Part shown: in pieces, positions 45,832 through 56,281 of the stretch
Layout: each line of letters opens with the position of its first letter
How positions within the stretch are numbered: the stretch's first letter is position 1
Origin: Turnera subulata
Taxonomy: Eukaryota; Streptophyta; Magnoliopsida; Malpighiales; Passifloraceae
Length of the DNA stretch: 64,000 nucleotides
Assembly: GCA_028386065.3 (NCBI GenBank)
Contig: JAKUCV010001062.1
Coordinates: 29,655-93,654, forward strand
Reading direction: 5' to 3'
Program-made: the position numbers and the translations under genes
The notes under the pieces: model-generated
What the model was told of the DNA's origin: nothing
Databases searched by the model: none
What the model saw: only the letters and a program-made list of their open reading frames with translations

Positions 45832-48255
45832 TAATTACCCAAATAATTAGTATTATAAACCTTACATTTAAAAAAAGATCCTAGACCAAGTGGAGACATG
45901 TTAGCAAAGTTGACATTTTGGATTTCCTGTAGACAAAGTTGACTTTTGGGTTTCCAAATTCCACCACATGTGTAATTAAGTCACCTATGGACATTTTATA
46001 TGTGTAAATAGCTCTTTTTACTTTTGATCCGGCGGCATCTTTGGGTGAATAATCTGATAGCCATGTCCAAATTAACGACACTGTCAACTTGTCCTGGAAT
46101 AGCAATTTGTGGTACCATAAATATATAATCACTACTATCTTCAATTATTGCTGGCGAAGCAACATGGGGCACGGCCCCTTCTAAAGTTTCATTAGTAGAT
46201 TAACATATTTAGAGAGACTTAGTTAGTGGCGAGGTGTGGCTTGAATTTCTTCGTCAACCCAATATAATTATTTAATGATTATCGTGAACAAGCAAGTAAT
46301 CCTCTCCTTTTTGTTTAATGCAAATTCGATGTGAATGTAATGTGTGAATCCATATTCCCCCTTTATTCCCGCTCCCTTTGGGTTTTACTACACTAACAAT
46401 TCGAATTATTGATCAACTTGTGGCTTGAATCTCAATATAATAATTGGAACTTTTTGTCATTAATTATCATCATTATGAGAAATTTATGACCTTTAGAACC
46501 CGTAAAGAACTATGTGGATTTCAAACACGGTTACAATACAGTTGCATGCAACTACCCAACCCAGAATAACCAAGGTGGACGAAGTGGCAAAGATAATTAA
46601 AAAAAAAATGGTGATAAAGGAGCAGAGGCAATAGGGTGGTGCTAATTATGGACAGAATGCAAGTAATAATTGGAATTAGCTAGACAAGTAAGTCACTGAG
46701 AAGGTGTTATAAGTGTGAGAATTTAGCAACTGTCAAAAAGAGCACAACTCTCATATATCCAGTGTAGTGGGTATTATCAAAGGGAATGCTGGATTGTTTC
46801 TTAATTTGCCCTGCAGGTCTTTTTTGAAAGCAACTTGGAACTGTGGTTGCACTCCAGAATGTTAAGCCCTTTGTGTTCGAAATAAGTGGAGACCAACCAG
46901 AAAGGTCATCTCCGGATGATGCACTGCACTTTCTCTTGTTGCATTTGTAGTAGGCTGCGCCATTGGTGGGGCTTGAAATGGTGTAATGGGTGATGCATTA
47001 CACCATTAACAGAAACATTAACAGCAGATTACTGGGTGATGCATTAATGTAATACTATTAGTGTTATTATCGTCATAGTATGAGCACCTATAGAAACCTA
47101 AACAGCAGATTACTGGGTGATGCATTAATGTAATACTATTAGTGTTAATATCATCATTGTATGTGTTGTTGTGCAGTAAGTTTTGGCGCCATCAGCTTGT
47201 AGTTACCAGAAGAATTTCAGTTGTGCAAATTGTGTATTTGTTTAATGTAATTGGTAGTGTTATCCTGATCATTCTAGCTACGCTCGAATGTAATCAAGTG
47301 AAGTTGAGCTGACGTGTGTGCAAGTCCCAGCGAGTTGCATATTGGCCTATATAATATAAGTGTTCGTTAAAATCTGGTTCAATCAAGTGAAATCAAGGAA
47401 AAATGAGTGTTTTTCAAATCATTGCCAGCCTTCTGACTTGCTCTTAATATCAAGGGTACTGACTTGCTATTATACTAAATTTCAGGAAATTCCAAAATCT
47501 GCTAAATATCAAACAACTATATTTTCACTCAATTTTTTTTTTTTTTTAACGAGTCTCACGAGGTTAATTAGAGGAAAACACTCGACATATGAAGGAAACT
47601 TCACATTCTCACTTATATATAGAAGAAGTCCATATACAGCTTGTAAGCAACTTGCAGGTGCAATTGGCATACACAAAACATGATTGCAGCCTTGCTTATC
47701 TAAATATTCAGGTTTCCTAAATAACAACTGGATTGAAATAGACAGTAAAATCCATAGGAAAACCCACAAGCTAAGATAGTTTTATCCTTGATATAATCAA
47801 AATTCCATCACAGTTCCAAAAGCAACCCAATCCTTATGCAGCAACCATCAACTTGTTCACACTTCCTACAAAAACAGAATTGAGTATTAGAGATACTCAG
47901 AAAAGAAAATAAAAAGAAATGGATTATATAGAGAATGATAAAGCGGTAGAGATGCAGGTAGATAAAAAGACCTACCTTATCGGCAAATTCCTAAACACTA
48001 GAAGAAGTGCTTGATCTTCGCTGAAGAAAAAAGAAGAAGAATCAAGTAAGCTACAACACCACTCAAAGGTAAGTTGAAAATTAAACTCTTAGCGATACAC
48101 AGTAAAGCAAAAATTCAGATAACTAAAACCAACAAACTAATAATGCCTGCCTCCCAAATTCACAGCATTCAGCCTCATCATTAGTGATTTATTAGAGATA
48201 TCAAACTCATTCAGTTCTGGCTAATTAATTAGAACTTCCAAAGTATATGTGACTT
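45832..48255. other. NLR-3 5' flank and NLR-4 3' flank
   Basis: 45832-46620 is the NLR-1/NLR-3 shared upstream region. 46815-46890 is a short relative of the 800-bp repeat (8977 and 52507). 47020-47160 holds an imperfect tandem duplication with an 81-bp period. 47340-47420 (TATATAATATAAG, AATCAAGTGAAATCAAGG) resembles the R region of element D's LTR and may be an old solo-LTR scrap. 47455-47620 is NLR 3'-flank repeat. 47991-48020 is the predicted second exon of NLR-4. Confidence 0.5.
47020..47160 (+). repeat. Two-copy tandem repeat, 81-bp period
   Basis: AACAGCAGATTACTGGGTGA begins at 47020 and again at 47101. Each copy continues through ATGCATTAATGTAATACT and then diverges. It is probably a local duplication. 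Confidence 0.8.
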
Positions 48256-51200
48256 TTATTTTGTTATCATCATCATCAAGCGCAGATTGATTATTTTAAG
48301 AAATATATTAAGATTTTTCCAAGAAGTCATGTGTGTGTGTGTGCGTACCTCGTTGTCTGGGGGGAGAGGAATGTCTATTTCAGGGATGCGAGAAATCTTG
48401 GGCCAATCTTCCACTTCCCCTCGTTGACACCTCCTTTCCAGCACAGGACAGCCATCGATTCGTAAACAGGAAAGGGAGGAGGGCAGCCCCTCATCTGGTA
48501 TGCATTGGAGCTCCGGGCAATACTGGATTGACAATTCTTTGAGAGAGGTGAGATGGTGAAGCCCATTGTAGTCCAGAGATTTCAGGTTTTCAAGACCCCA
48601 GATGGTAATCTCGGTAAGACTAGAAGGCAAAGATATCCTCCCGGGGAAGGATTCCGCATCTTCGATATACCATAAGTCCAAGGATGAAAGAGAAGAGAGC
48701 TTGTCCAAACCCCAATCCAACAGACGACTGCTGCAATCCTTAATGTGCAGCGTCTGAATTGTAGAAGCAGCCCCAAGTTGTTCTAACAGTTCTTGTCCTT
48801 GACGACAACCAGATAGATACAGAACGACAAGGGATGGGAGAGAAAGGTGGTTGGGAAAGGTCAGCTTGGGACATTGAAACAGCTGCAAACTATCAAGGGT
48901 TGCCAAGTAAAGGTGATTGACCCTACTCAACTCATAACATGACTCAAGTCTTAGATGCTCCAGAACAGGGAATGCCCTCCTTCTGCCTTGTCTCTCATCA
49001 TCACATATCCATTCCTCCCATCGTGGCATTCTTTTAATCTCAAGATATTTGAGGGATTGAAATGGTTGTTGGATTGCCATGCAACTCCCACCGTAGAACT
49101 CAGCCCCCACTGATACTACAGAACCAAAGTCCTTTATCAAAAGTCTTTCTAAGAATGGCAACTGCCCGACCGGTGGCAAATGCGTGCAATATTTGCACTC
49201 TTTAAGCACCAAAAACACAAGGTTGGAATAGGAGGAGTCCCCCACCCAATTTGGAAAACTTGTACCCCTAAATCCTTTAATCGTAATACTCTCCACATTT
49301 ACGTGGGGCTGCAGATGCTGTAGTAAACAAGCTGAGTCAACGTCATGCCAATAGTAAGACAATCCCCGTAGTCCCTTCTTGTCTTTTAAATTGGCCCTCA
49401 AGGCATCTTGCTCATCCACAATGTTCTCCAGATTTCGAAGCGCTAATTCTCCTTGTAAATTCCGGAGCTCCCCCAACTCTCCAAGCCCAGACCCTCGCTG
49501 TTGTTCACCCACGACGAATTTTGGTAAATACTTGAGTTTAACCAGTTTGCCAATCTGTGCTGGCATGTATTTCAAACCAGACCGACGAATGTCAAGATTA
49601 CATAGGTTGATCAGACTCCTCATCTTGTCTGGAAGCTCAACAAGTTCACGGCAACACATTAATTTTAAAGTCTGCATGTTGTACAGATCACATATAGACT
49701 CGGGAAGCTGTTGGATTGGTGTTCCAGAAAGCTTTAAATGCCTCAACTCCTTCAAATTGCCTACTGAATCAGGCAACACTTGTACGCCTGCAAATTTTAG
49801 GCTGAAAAGCCTCAACTCCTTCAAATTGCCTATTGAATCAGGCAACACTTTTATGCCTGTATATTTTAGGCTGAAATGCCTCAGCTCCTTCAAATTGCCT
49901 ATTGAATCAGGCAACACTGTAAGTTTGCTGCAATTTTTCAGGATCAATGTCTGCAAGTAAAATAGACTTGCCAAATCTTCTGGCAAACTTTGTATTGATG
50001 ACCTCCTCAGTCGCATAAACCTCAAGTATTTCAAAGTTCCAACCAATTCTGACAAAATGTTTCCTGCACCACTATCCTCCTCCTCAAAGGAAAAATCCAG
50101 CACTCGCAAGAGCTCCAGCCTTGACAAAAAATTGAGAGGTTGATCAGCTCGCTGACCACACGCCGAATATATCAAAGTCCGCAAGATCCTTGCCTCGCAG
50201 AGGCTCTTCAATTGATGCTCCCGCGGATTAGATCCATCTTGGATATAAAACAAATGGCGAGTCCTTTCACTAGGTTCCCGCTTATCAACATCTTCCATGT
50301 TGTAGAAAAATTTCCCCGCTATAGATTTTGCCAAGTCATTGAGGAGATCATGCATAATAAAGAATCCTTGACCACCATACTTCGATTTTTGAAAAGTAAA
50401 AAATGACTTGCATGCAAGTTCTTCAAAATACTCATTGCCAATCTCTTCCATATCTCTCCTTTTATCGGATTGGACTATGAATCCCTCCGCCATCCATAAG
50501 AGCACCAACTCTTCCTTCTTGAACTCAAAGTCCTTTGGAAAGAGAGCACAATAAGCAAAACATTGCTTGAGATGGGAGGGGAGATAATGGTAGCTCAATC
50601 TCAAAGCTGGAATAATGTTGCCATTGCGCATATCCCACATATTGCTCTTTAATATTGCTTCCCAATCTCCACTATTTTTCTTACCAGAGAGTAAACTTCC
50701 AAGGGTTCTTGCAGCCAAAGGCAGGCCTTTGCACTTTCTTGCAATTTCCCTCCCAATTTCTTCCAATTCTCCATAAGCATCGGCAGTGACACCATCAAAA
50801 GCATGCTGCGCAAACAACTTCCAGCAATCATCTTCATTTAATACTTCTAACTGGTGACTCGAAACTGAAGACGACATGGCTGACGCCACTAGTTCACTTC
50901 GTGTGGTGATGAGGATTTTACTTCCTTGTGCAGCAGATGAGAATGGTGCCAACAAACGACTCCAATTGACCTGTTCATTCCAAATGTCATCCAAAACAAG
51001 CAAAACCCTCTCCCCTCTTACCTTCTCCGATAGCTTAATTTGGAGCTGATTGGGAGTTAATGAATCGCAATCAGATACACCAATTTCTTTGAGAATATTC
51101 TTGGTCACCTTGAAAATATCAGACTCCTCGGAGACACAGACCCATGCTCTATGTTTATCATCAAACCGTTGCTTCACTTGATTATCATTGTAAACAAGTT

Positions 51201-51870
51201 GTGCAAGAGTGGTTTTGCCTAACCCCCCCATTCCGACTATGGGAATCACATCCGGGTGTTTGCCTTTTACATCATCAGACAACAACAATCGTATTATAGC
51301 TTCTTTATCATTATCCCTTCCATAAACTACAGGATCAACCAGCAGAGAAGTGGTTGTTCTTTCTTGAGATGATGATGATGATGCAAGATCAGGTTTGCTC
51401 CCAACTTCCGCCACTAAACCAAGTGTATTTGTTTGCTGCAATAAGTCTTGCACTCTATCAAAGATCTCCTCTAATCTTGGTTGCATCTCTCCCATCCCCT
51501 TCTTACATGGATTAAGAGAGGAGAGAAAATTTCTCACCTGATTTGAGCAGGTTTTTGAACTTTTTGGTTCCACTTTCATCTGTTGTTCATGAGCTCTGTA
51601 GGAAATCTCGACCAGGAAGTCATCAATTTCATAGGCAATGTCTTTGAGGTCGTCCAACCAGTTCTTCACGGCCGGTGAAATGATCTGCTTCTCCTCAGCA
51701 TCTGCGAGCAGCCCATTGACAGTGTTCATTCTTGTTTGCAACTTCTTCAGCAGCTTATCATCGAGCTTCCGCTGCTTCAAAAAGTTAACAACCTCTGGAG
51801 AAGTCATCTTGTCAAATAAGACATTAAAGACAGCAGACAGAACAGCTCCTGCTACCAAAGCCTCGGCCAT
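48256..51870 (-). CDS. NLR-4: CC-NB-ARC-LRR disease-resistance protein
   Basis: The 1204-residue open frame runs from ATG 51870 (MAEALVAGAV). It has a coiled coil (1-170) with WLDDLKDIAYEIDDF, P-loop GMGGLGKTT (213-221), kinase-2 LLVLDDIWNE, RNBS-B SKILITTR, GLPLA, CFAYCALFPKD, and an MHD motif as IMHDLLNDL. The LRR region has one more repeat than its neighbours, from a 69-bp (23-residue) tandem unit at 49741, 49810 and 49879. All switch motifs are intact. The open frame runs 30 codons past a GTACGC donor-like site (48348) into a poorly coding tail (…MMMITK). Splicing to the acceptor at 48020 would instead end the protein with RRSSTSSSV. It is a probable immune receptor; the effector recognised is unknown. 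Confidence 0.92.
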   Translation of the reverse strand: MAEALVAGAVLSAVFNVLFDKMTSPEVVNFLKQRKLDDKLLKKLQTRMNTVNGLLADAEEKQIISPAVKNWLDDLKDIAYEIDDFLVEISYRAHEQQMKVEPKSSKTCSNQVRNFLSSLNPCKKGMGEMQPRLEEIFDRVQDLLQQTNTLGLVAEVGSKPDLASSSSSQERTTTSLLVDPVVYGRDNDKEAIIRLLLSDDVKGKHPDVIPIVGMGGLGKTTLAQLVYNDNQVKQRFDDKHRAWVCVSEESDIFKVTKNILKEIGVSDCDSLTPNQLQIKLSEKVRGERVLLVLDDIWNEQVNWSRLLAPFSSAAQGSKILITTRSELVASAMSSSVSSHQLEVLNEDDCWKLFAQHAFDGVTADAYGELEEIGREIARKCKGLPLAARTLGSLLSGKKNSGDWEAILKSNMWDMRNGNIIPALRLSYHYLPSHLKQCFAYCALFPKDFEFKKEELVLLWMAEGFIVQSDKRRDMEEIGNEYFEELACKSFFTFQKSKYGGQGFFIMHDLLNDLAKSIAGKFFYNMEDVDKREPSERTRHLFYIQDGSNPREHQLKSLCEARILRTLIYSACGQRADQPLNFLSRLELLRVLDFSFEEEDSGAGNILSELVGTLKYLRFMRLRRSSIQSLPEDLASLFYLQTLILKNCSKLTVLPDSIGNLKELRHFSLKYTGIKVLPDSIGNLKELRLFSLKFAGVQVLPDSVGNLKELRHLKLSGTPIQQLPESICDLYNMQTLKLMCCRELVELPDKMRSLINLCNLDIRRSGLKYMPAQIGKLVKLKYLPKFVVGEQQRGSGLGELGELRNLQGELALRNLENIVDEQDALRANLKDKKGLRGLSYYWHDVDSACLLQHLQPHVNVESITIKGFRGTSFPNWVGDSSYSNLVFLVLKECKYCTHLPPVGQLPFLERLLIKDFGSVVSVGAEFYGGSCMAIQQPFQSLKYLEIKRMPRWEEWICDDERQGRRRAFPVLEHLRLESCYELSRVNHLYLATLDSLQLFQCPKLTFPNHLSLPSLVVLYLSGCRQGQELLEQLGAASTIQTLHIKDCSSRLLDWGLDKLSSLSSLDLWYIEDAESFPGRISLPSSLTEITIWGLENLKSLDYNGLHHLTSLKELSIQYCPELQCIPDEGLPSSLSCLRIDGCPVLERRCQRGEVEDWPKISRIPEIDIPLPPDNEVRTHTHMTSWKNLNIFLKIINLRLMMMITK

Positions 51871-52070
51871 GATCTTGTTCCAGAAATCGTCTGTTGTGAA
51901 TCAAAAGAGAACAGGAAATGAAACACAATCAAACAGACAACAGAGCAAGCTAACTAAGAGTAAGATTACAGGAAGGTTTTTCCCGCTGGAGTTTTGTGTG
52001 TTGAGTGCAGGGTTAGATCTGTGGGGGAAGGCTTAACAAGGAATGTGTTCATGTAATTAGTCGTCAACAA

Positions 52071-52092
52071 TTATTTATGATGTCGCCATTGG
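52071..52092 (-). promoter_or_regulatory. CCAAT/TATA core promoter of NLR-4
   Basis: The minus strand reads CCAATGGCGACAT then CATAAATAAT. The TATA-like part has one change relative to the other three copies. It lies about 205 bp before the ATG at 51870. Confidence 0.6.
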
Positions 52093-52506
52093 CTTTCCAG
52101 TAGGATTCGTAATAATTCTATGCTTGGTGGGTCATCCTTACTGGTGCAATGAAGAAAATACTAGTGGACCGAAACGAGTCAACAAAATACTACATTCATA
52201 AATCGTTGCACTTTGAAGAATATTTAGTGGACCAAAAGATTTTAAAGTAAACACATTTGCTTGAGGATATCCTGTATATCTCTATGCATGTACCTATTTT
52301 TAGGGAGATGGAAGAATAAACAGTCTTAGGACCTCTACATGTGTGCTATAAACAGTACTCTTCATCTGGTGCTGTTCGTTACAGAGGCATTAGTTGCCAT
52401 GCCAGCACAAAGAGTTTACTTGAATCCACTGCTTCCTTAAGTTTGCTAAAAACGTTATATATATATGTGTGTGTATAGTTCAAGAGTTGTGCAGTGCAAA
52501 ATATAT

Positions 52507-53390
52507 AATTGAAGACTTGTAGAATGAAAATGTCCAAAATCTGCTAAACTTGGAAGCCAGCATGCAGAAAGCGCACTTGATTAAATTAATGGACGCCAAT
52601 TGTGCCACAGTTGGGATCGTTGAGGTACTGCAATCAGGAGGGGAATTACAAACTTACCTCTTTTTCTTTTTTGTTACATTAAACATGGAGATTGGTGAGC
52701 GATTGTTTCTTTGTCCAAGATATTTAGCTGGCCCTGTTCCCAAGCCTGTCGGAATTGCAGGTCTTTTTTGAACGCAATACAGAAATGTGGTTGCAGAGCA
52801 GAATCTTAAGCCCTCTAGAACGAATTCTAGTCGACCTAGTTGGAATACCATAATCCAAGCCTTTTCTTTTTGTTTTCCATTCGATATTATCCGATACTTT
52901 GCACTTTGCACCGACTAATCCGAATTCGATCAGGGTCGCACACCTGGTTATAGTGGATGAGTGTCTCAACACAAAAACTCAAATCCAAGACCTTACATAA
53001 ACGGAACCAACCAAATTGCTTACCTCACATTGGTAATCTCAGCATTTTAATTACATGGATGGGTCATTCTCACCTTTACTCAAAGGTCCATCGTTTTACT
53101 CGTGGTAGGCCCTTAATAACTTGGAAGCATTCAGTAATGGGTTGCCGTGTGGGGTCTTATCTGGTTAGACAGGAAGTGCTGCAGGATTTTTCCAAAACAC
53201 CAAAACATTGAACCTCGCTAGCTAGAAAATAGTTAAATCTTTAGCTCTTCCTTCAAAATCCAGTTAGGTCTTAAAATTGATCTTCTGTCTTCTATTGTTG
53301 TTGTAATTTTATTGGATGTAAAGCAGCAAGCAACGAATATTCGAATGAGACAAACCTGTAAAAACTGGATCATTAGAGAATGGTAAAAAT
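52507..53390. repeat. Diverged repeat, copy 2 (paired with 8977-9790)
   Basis: Uninterrupted copy of the repeat at 8977. Here homology continues through the point where element B's LTR joins copy 1, which shows copy 1 was the insertion target. No shared protein is apparent. Confidence 0.7.
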
Positions 53391-54242
53391 ACCTAGCATG
53401 AGGGGGTCTACAACTAATCAAACTTGGGGAGTCTCCATAATAAGATTTTCCGTTCAGAATAAGTAGAGACAAAAAGAAATCAGGTTAGAAAGGAATTGTA
53501 GAATTTTTTTTTCTCTGTTTGGAAACATCAAAACATGTGAGAATGTGCTATCCAACTTGGAACACATTAGAGCTACGCTCTGGACTGAAGCTAATTGGCA
53601 GCATGAATTCAAACATAAGTCATCTGAAGTTCAGAGACGCTCAAGACTTGTAATAGCATTAACAGGAAGTACAGATTAGATTACCAGGCACTGCCTAAGG
53701 ACTCTGGTCCTTCTGTTTCAATTTTTGATCACACAACATAGAAATGTGAAATGTTGTTGTCCTAATTTTATTGAATGTAAACCAGCAACGTATATATATC
53801 CGAATCTGACAAACCTGTGAGGACATCCAATAAAACTTGGTTTTTGGTTGCAGACCAGTTGTTGATTTTGATAGGAATTTGTGGCCTAATTGTTTGTCTT
53901 TCAACTCCTAAACACAACCCAGAAAGTTGCACTTCAAATGGTTGGCTGTGTTTTTTTTTTTTTTTCTACTGCAAATGGTTGATTTCAAAGGACAGATTTA
54001 TTATCAGTGATACTAGATTTCAGAAAGTTTCACCGGATAGTTTAAGCATCTATTATCCTAAATTCCTGGAAATTCCAAACTCTGCTCAATATCAATCAAC
54101 TATATTTTCACACAGTCTCTTTTTTAATCAGTCTCACGAGGTTAATAATCAGAGGAAGACACTCAGCATACGAAGGGAAAGCAAGACATTCTCACTTATA
54201 CAGAGGTTCATATACAAATTGCTAGCAAATTGCTGCCGCAAC
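53391..54242. other. Spacer with NLR 3'-flank repeats
   Basis: 53750-53945 resembles 55000-55170 in direct orientation. 54050-54240 resembles 47455-47640 (NLR-4 3' flank). No gene is recognised; a poly-T run lies near 53949-53966. Confidence 0.5.
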
Positions 54243-54492
54243 TGGTATAGAACGGGAATGCGCTACTTCTGCTGCCTTGTCTGTCATCATCATCAGATAA
54301 CCATTCCTCCCATCGTGGCATGTTTTCAATCCATAGACGTTTGAGGGATTGAAATGGTTGAATTGACTTGCAACTCCCACCATCGTACAACTCTGCCCCC
54401 ACTGATACTACACAATCAAACTGCTCTATCAAAAGTGTTTCTAAGAATGGCAACTGCCCAACCGGTGGCAAGTAAGTGCAGGATTTGCATCA
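54243..54492 (-). pseudogene. NLR-5: LRR-only fragment
   Basis: The minus frame encodes PPVGQLPFLETLLIEQFDCV and MPRWEEWLSDDD, matching part of the LRR domain of NLR-2 to NLR-4. Nothing of the CC or NB-ARC is present, and both ends break off abruptly. The downstream repeat flank typical of these NLRs is still attached, so this is the remains of another full gene copy. Confidence 0.85.
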
Positions 54493-56281
54493 TAAACATA
54501 ATGCAGGTAATGATTGGAAAGGTGGTGCTGATTATAAACATAATGCAGGTAATAATTGGAAATAAAACAAGTCACAGATAAAGTATTATAAGAATGGCAA
54601 ATTTGACTACGATCAGAAATTAAGAGCGCAAGTTGCGTTCATATTCAGTGCAAAGAGTGTGACAAATATAGACATTATAAGAGGAAATACTAGAATAATG
54701 ACAGTTAAACATAGGTAAAGTTTGTGGATACATGATGGAGTACGTACCTCCTAATTTGTTCAGTTGGTCTATGGTACCATTTAATTGGATTTGGTGGATT
54801 TTATTCGGCTTTAGCTACTAACTTCCAGTTCCTTTCCAAATAAACCTCCGAGTCGTCCGAAAACCCAGCCTCAGTCTCAGAAGAGGGACATTGTAAGAAG
54901 AGATAGTCATTAGTCTCATATTATAGAAGGGCAGTTCTCATCAATATGAGACTAATGACTATCAATATGACCGGAAGCACACAACTTTAAAACTATGAAA
55001 TGTTTGATTTTTTTATTGGATGTAAAAGCAGAAACATACATATGAAAATGAGACAAACCTATGAGGAGATTCAATAAAACTGGGTTTCTGACTCCGGACC
55101 AATTGCAGATTTTGATCCGATTCCGTTACCTAACTATTGGTTTTTCCAGTTCCTAAAGCAACCCAGAAAGCAGGTTCATATGCAGCTGCAACTAGAAGGG
55201 AAAACAACACATTCTCACTTGATGTTTTTACTGATTTCATTCAGATTTCAGAATACAAAGCAAGCAAAATAGAGAGCACAGATCAGAGAGCCAGTGGAGT
55301 GTGTGAGCGAGAACAAGAGAGTTTGAAAAAGCAATAATGCTAAATGGCACTACATACATCACCCTGAAATTTTCAGGGGTGATGTGGCATCCTACATATA
55401 TATAAAATTAAGATTAAATCATATGTTGACTAGATATTTATATTTCATTAATTTTTGTTTTTAAAAAAAATGACAAAACCTAATTGTCTTTCCTAAATAC
55501 ACTTCTCCTTGTACAGATCGACGCCGACTGACGATATTTCACAACGGGCTGCCCCACTCATGTCTTCTAATATCAAAGAGAAGGGAAAACTGGTAAACAA
55601 TGATGAAAGCCAAGATAATTTTTTTTTTTATGAAACTTGATCCAACCATAAATCCTTAAAGAGTAGAACTTTTACGGCGCATGAACTTATTTGTTTCATC
55701 TCCAAATCCCATAAATAATTCATTCCTCCTAAAGCATTCTCTGCCCAAGAAGATCAGTCATCAAAAAGATTGTTTCAATTGCTTCTCATAGTGAATAGAG
55801 AATTAGATTTCACATCTTTAGCCTTTTAGGCTTCCATTCCCAGATTCATAGCTTATAAAACAACTAATTTCACCATGCGACAAAATCTGAATCAAAATCT
55901 TAGGTTTTAAAACTAATTTATTTTTTGCCCAGTGAAAAAGAAATTGTTGTGTAATTGGTTATCTGGAAAGATTATTGTTAGTTTGATGATTTGGGTTTTT
56001 ATATTGGGGAAACTAGATGATCAAAGAGTCGGAGAATTTCCTGTCCAACAAAATTGACATGAAGAAGTAGGATGGGCAGCCTGTCGTTATGGAGTATGGT
56101 CCGTTGGCGTCCACAGAAGATAAAGAAGAAGAAGTATATTTAGGAAAGACAATTAATTAGGTTTTGCCATTTTAGTTTTTAAAACAAAAATTAATGAAAT
56201 ATAAATATCTAGTCAACATGCCATTTAATATTAATTTTATATACATGTAGGATGCCATTAGTGCCACAAGAAGAGAGAAAG
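54493..56281. other. Spacer with repeats and a hairpin
   Basis: A short direct repeat (ATAAACATAATGCAGGTAAT at about 54491 and 54535) and a fragment of the 31500/37390 repeat (54745-54815) are seen. A perfect 21-bp inverted repeat lies at 54902-54963. Further NLR-flank-like sequence lies at 55000-55280. 55280-56250 shows no recognised gene. Confidence 0.5.
54902..54963. repeat. Perfect inverted repeat, 21-bp arms, 20-nt loop
   Basis: The arm GATAGTCATTAGTCTCATAT(T) at 54902-54922 is the exact reverse complement of 54943-54963. It could fold as a stable hairpin if transcribed. No target duplication was seen around it. Confidence 0.9.

Noticed and set aside
47340..47420. Possible solo LTR with a TATA-like box
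   Set aside because: It only loosely resembles the R region of element D. No terminal TG…CA pair or target duplication could be fixed.
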